In this document: in pieces, positions 19,262 through 21,211 of the stretch
How positions within the stretch are numbered: position 1 is the first letter of the stretch
Layout of the letters: each line of letters opens with the position of its first letter
Origin: Conoideocrella luteorostrata
Taxonomy: Eukaryota > Ascomycota > Sordariomycetes > Hypocreales > Clavicipitaceae
NCBI GenBank assembly: GCA_032433595.1
Contig: JASWJB010000506.1
Span: 1 to 21,211 of the forward strand
DNA length: 21,211 nucleotides
Reading direction: 5' to 3'
Program-made: the position numbers and the translations under genes
The notes under the pieces: model-generated
Databases searched by the model: none
What the model was told of the DNA's origin: nothing
Seen by the model: the letters and a program-made list of their open reading frames with translations, nothing else

Positions 19262-20613
19262 CTAAATCTTAGCATTCCCCGTCAAATAGCCCTCTACCAC
19301 CGCCGTCATCAACCTATTTGCAATAGCCTGCGGCGGCGGCACCCTCAAATCCCCGTCCTTGTATTCCTTTGGCGGCGGCGCCATCATCGAGCCTGTATTC
19401 TGCGCCAGGGCTGTTCTTACCTCCTCCATGGTAAACCACTTCGCGCTCTCCAGCTCCTTATCATTCAGATTAATCTCCTCTCCGGCTCCAGGCACGGCCT
19501 GCGCAATAGCACCTATCATCAGGCTGGAAGGATACGGCCACGGCTGTGTCGAGTGAACAACCACCCGGCCCACCTTCACGCCGGCCTCTTCCCAGACTTC
19601 TCTTCGCACAGCTTCCTCCACCGACTCACCAGGCTCGAGAAATCCGGCCAGCGTGCTATGCCAGTATGGCGGCCAGCGGGACTGGCGGCCTAGCAACATG
19701 CGTTGACCATCGGCGGATACTACGGCGGCAATCATGGTGGGGTCTGTTCGGGGGAAACAGATGTTCGATACGCCGTGACGGGTGGGGCAGTCGGGAAGTT
19801 CGACAGATGAAGAAGAAGACCGCTTGAGGTCGGTGGGCGGGCAGATTCGCTTGTAGCCTGCCTCGACGGAGAGATTAGGATTGCCGCAGCCGGCGCAGAA
19901 GACGTTGCGGGAGTTCCAGTCTAGTATTGAGCGTGCTTGGGCGAACATGGCGGCTTGGGGCTTCAGTTAGTTTTTTGTTCCCACTCTCCAACCCGACTCA
20001 ACTTCACAATCCAACTGGGTCACCGGGTTTTTATATTGTAAAGGAAAAGAAAGAAAAACATACCGGCTTCAGAATGCAACGTCAAACTCCTCGTATCAGT
20101 AGCCACCCATAAACCCTTTGCCTCCTGGCCTTTCAACCACCTCTCCACATCCTGCCTCCCCTTAGCCGTAACATCAATCGCAAAGTACGGCTGGCCCTTG
20201 GCTTTCCCATGCTCTGAACTCTCAAACTCGACATCGCCCTCGTTGTCCACAGTTCCCAGAAATACAATCAGCACTGAAGGCCCTGCCGTCGAATCGTAAC
20301 CCTTGATCCTGTCCGCATCAGACTGGCGGTATGGCTCCTCCCCAATAAGCGACTTGACATCATCAAAACTCAGCAGCGCGAGTTTCTTCTTATCCACAAC
20401 CAAGGGACTCAAGTTGTCCAAGGCCACGAAGCGCGCGGCGGGGCTCGTAGCGGCTTTCTGGAGGAATGGGGCATCCGAGCGGAGGAACGAGTAACGGTTC
20501 AGACGGCTGCCGGCGAAGTAGTTTATAACTTCTTTACCGAAACGACGAGTGAGCATGGAGGTGTCGGTCGTGAGAGCGGGGTGCTCGGGCATAAGAGGGG
20601 GGGTGGATGTCAT
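19262..20613 (-). CDS. NPY1: Peroxisomal-type NADH pyrophosphatase (Nudix hydrolase, NPY1/NUDT12-like)
   Basis: Exon 1 is 20613-20064 and exon 2 is 19953-19262, joined across a 110-nt intron (donor GTATGT, branch CTAAC, acceptor CAAG), giving 413 residues against 384 for yeast Npy1. The start is the first ATG of an otherwise ATG-less frame and gives MTSTPPLMPEHPAL, a usual fungal opening. Domains: an N-terminal NADH-pyrophosphatase domain; a zinc ribbon with Cys203, Cys206, Cys221 and Cys239; then FPRTDPTMI leading into the Nudix domain. The Nudix box starts at about residue 287 (GFLEPGESVEEAVRREVWEE, then AGV), with the REVWEE metal-binding core intact. The family's NADH-specificity motif follows as QPWPYP (about 320-325). 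It should hydrolyse NADH to NMNH and AMP, and can act on NAD-capped RNA in related enzymes. The C-terminus is AKI, a variant PTS1, so import into peroxisomes is plausible. Confidence 0.94.
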
Positions 20614-20955
20614 GAGGTTTGAGATGAAGGGTTTAATATGGTCTATATGTGTCTTATGTTTAGGATGAATTGTTGTTGTGCCGAGGATGTGGGAGGCTGG
20701 TGACGACGTATGAAGACCGGGTTGCCGGATGATGCTTTCTTGCCAGGACGGGAGCAGAAAGAAGTGTGACCTCCTGAATTGCAAGGCTGCTTGGAATATT
20801 CTGAATGAGGTCTCACTGGCAAGGGCAGCACTAGATGAAATTCGCTTCGTGCAGTGGGTGGTGCTGCGGAGATGATGAGTAATGCTACGGAGGACGCGGA
20901 TGGACTCGGATGGGCGGAGCTGGAGAACTACAATACAGACCGCAAGGGAGCGGGA
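20614..20955 (-). other. ATG-less in-frame open extension upstream of the NADH pyrophosphatase
   Basis: The NADH pyrophosphatase reading frame continues upstream of its first ATG for 114 codons to a TAA at 20958-20956, without any stop or ATG. The translation is rich in Ser, Arg, His and hydrophobics and poor in acidic residues (for example FRIFQAALQFRRSHFFLLPS), with RQPGLHTSSPAS closer to the ATG. This resembles a mitochondrial targeting sequence. A near-cognate start (TTG at 20784 with G at -3, or ACG near 20850) or an upstream spliced exon would be needed to express it. It may simply be the leader and promoter. Confidence 0.35.
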
Positions 20956-21211
20956 TTAGGTTGTGACTGGGACATGTTTACGCCAAATGATGTTTTCGAG
21001 CAGATCCAGACATCTTCCTGCGTCCAGAATAAGGATCACGGGACAGTGCTTGCTTGCTTCTTCAGATGTTAATATGTTAAACGGTAGCGCGTATGTTCAC
21101 CATTCGACTTCTGGAGGGTTTGTTGGGCTTGGCTTGCATGACCTCAAGTTCGAGGGATAGGGCTGCTCAAAGAGATAGATATGAGAATTAAAATAAAAAA
21201 AAAATAAAAAT
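20956..21211. other. Right-end flank, no gene recognised
   Basis: Probable distal promoter of the NADH pyrophosphatase, ending in an A-rich stretch (about 21187-21210). A 66-codon plus-strand ATG frame from about 20875 to 21072 lies opposite the open extension and shows no recognised domain. Confidence 0.5.

Noticed and set aside
20875..21072. 66-codon plus-strand ATG ORF at the right end
   Set aside because: No domain, lies opposite the presumed leader of the NADH pyrophosphatase, and is short enough to be chance.

Overview
This window is nuclear DNA from a filamentous ascomycete (Pezizomycotina). The four clear genes carry short introns of 57 to 110 nt with GT..AG ends and CTAAC or CTGAC branch points. 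The best-matching families are fungal: a Ycf1-type ABCC transporter, a SidJ/DUF1749 hydrolase, TTI1 and an NPY1-type NADH pyrophosphatase. The style of the proteins suggests Sordariomycetes, perhaps Hypocreales, but that is only an impression.

Layout. Bases 1 to about 7950 hold no gene I can defend, apart from a possible exon fragment running off the left edge on the minus strand. This gene-poor stretch is not strongly AT-rich. It is littered with copies of a short TACGGAGTAC-type motif, several arranged as perfect inverted pairs, and also has a G-rich pentamer array and long C and G homopolymers. Base 7952 starts a weak 96-codon plus-strand ORF with one hydrophobic segment. From 8380 to 13288 (minus) lies a five-exon, 1550-residue full-length ABCC transporter. 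From 14150 to 15193 (minus) lies a three-exon, 296-residue alpha/beta hydrolase of the SidJ/DUF1749 family. From 15896 to 19137 (plus) lies a two-exon, 1059-residue TTI1 homologue. From 19262 to 20613 (minus) lies a two-exon, 413-residue Nudix NADH pyrophosphatase, convergent with TTI1 across 124 bp. The right end is its upstream region.

How the genes relate. They do not form an obvious pathway. TTI1 (PIKK chaperone) and the NADH pyrophosphatase are housekeeping genes. The ABCC transporter and the SidJ-like hydrolase are tandem on one strand and could both act in metal or siderophore handling, but this is inference from families and adjacency. The points most worth a second look are the paired TACGGAGTAC motifs, an ATG-less in-frame extension upstream of the NADH pyrophosphatase that looks like a mitochondrial presequence (the protein also ends in the PTS1-like tripeptide AKI), and a protein-like 50-codon ORF antisense to the TTI1 start sharing the same CCATGG. 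I did not find a convincing new multi-gene system.
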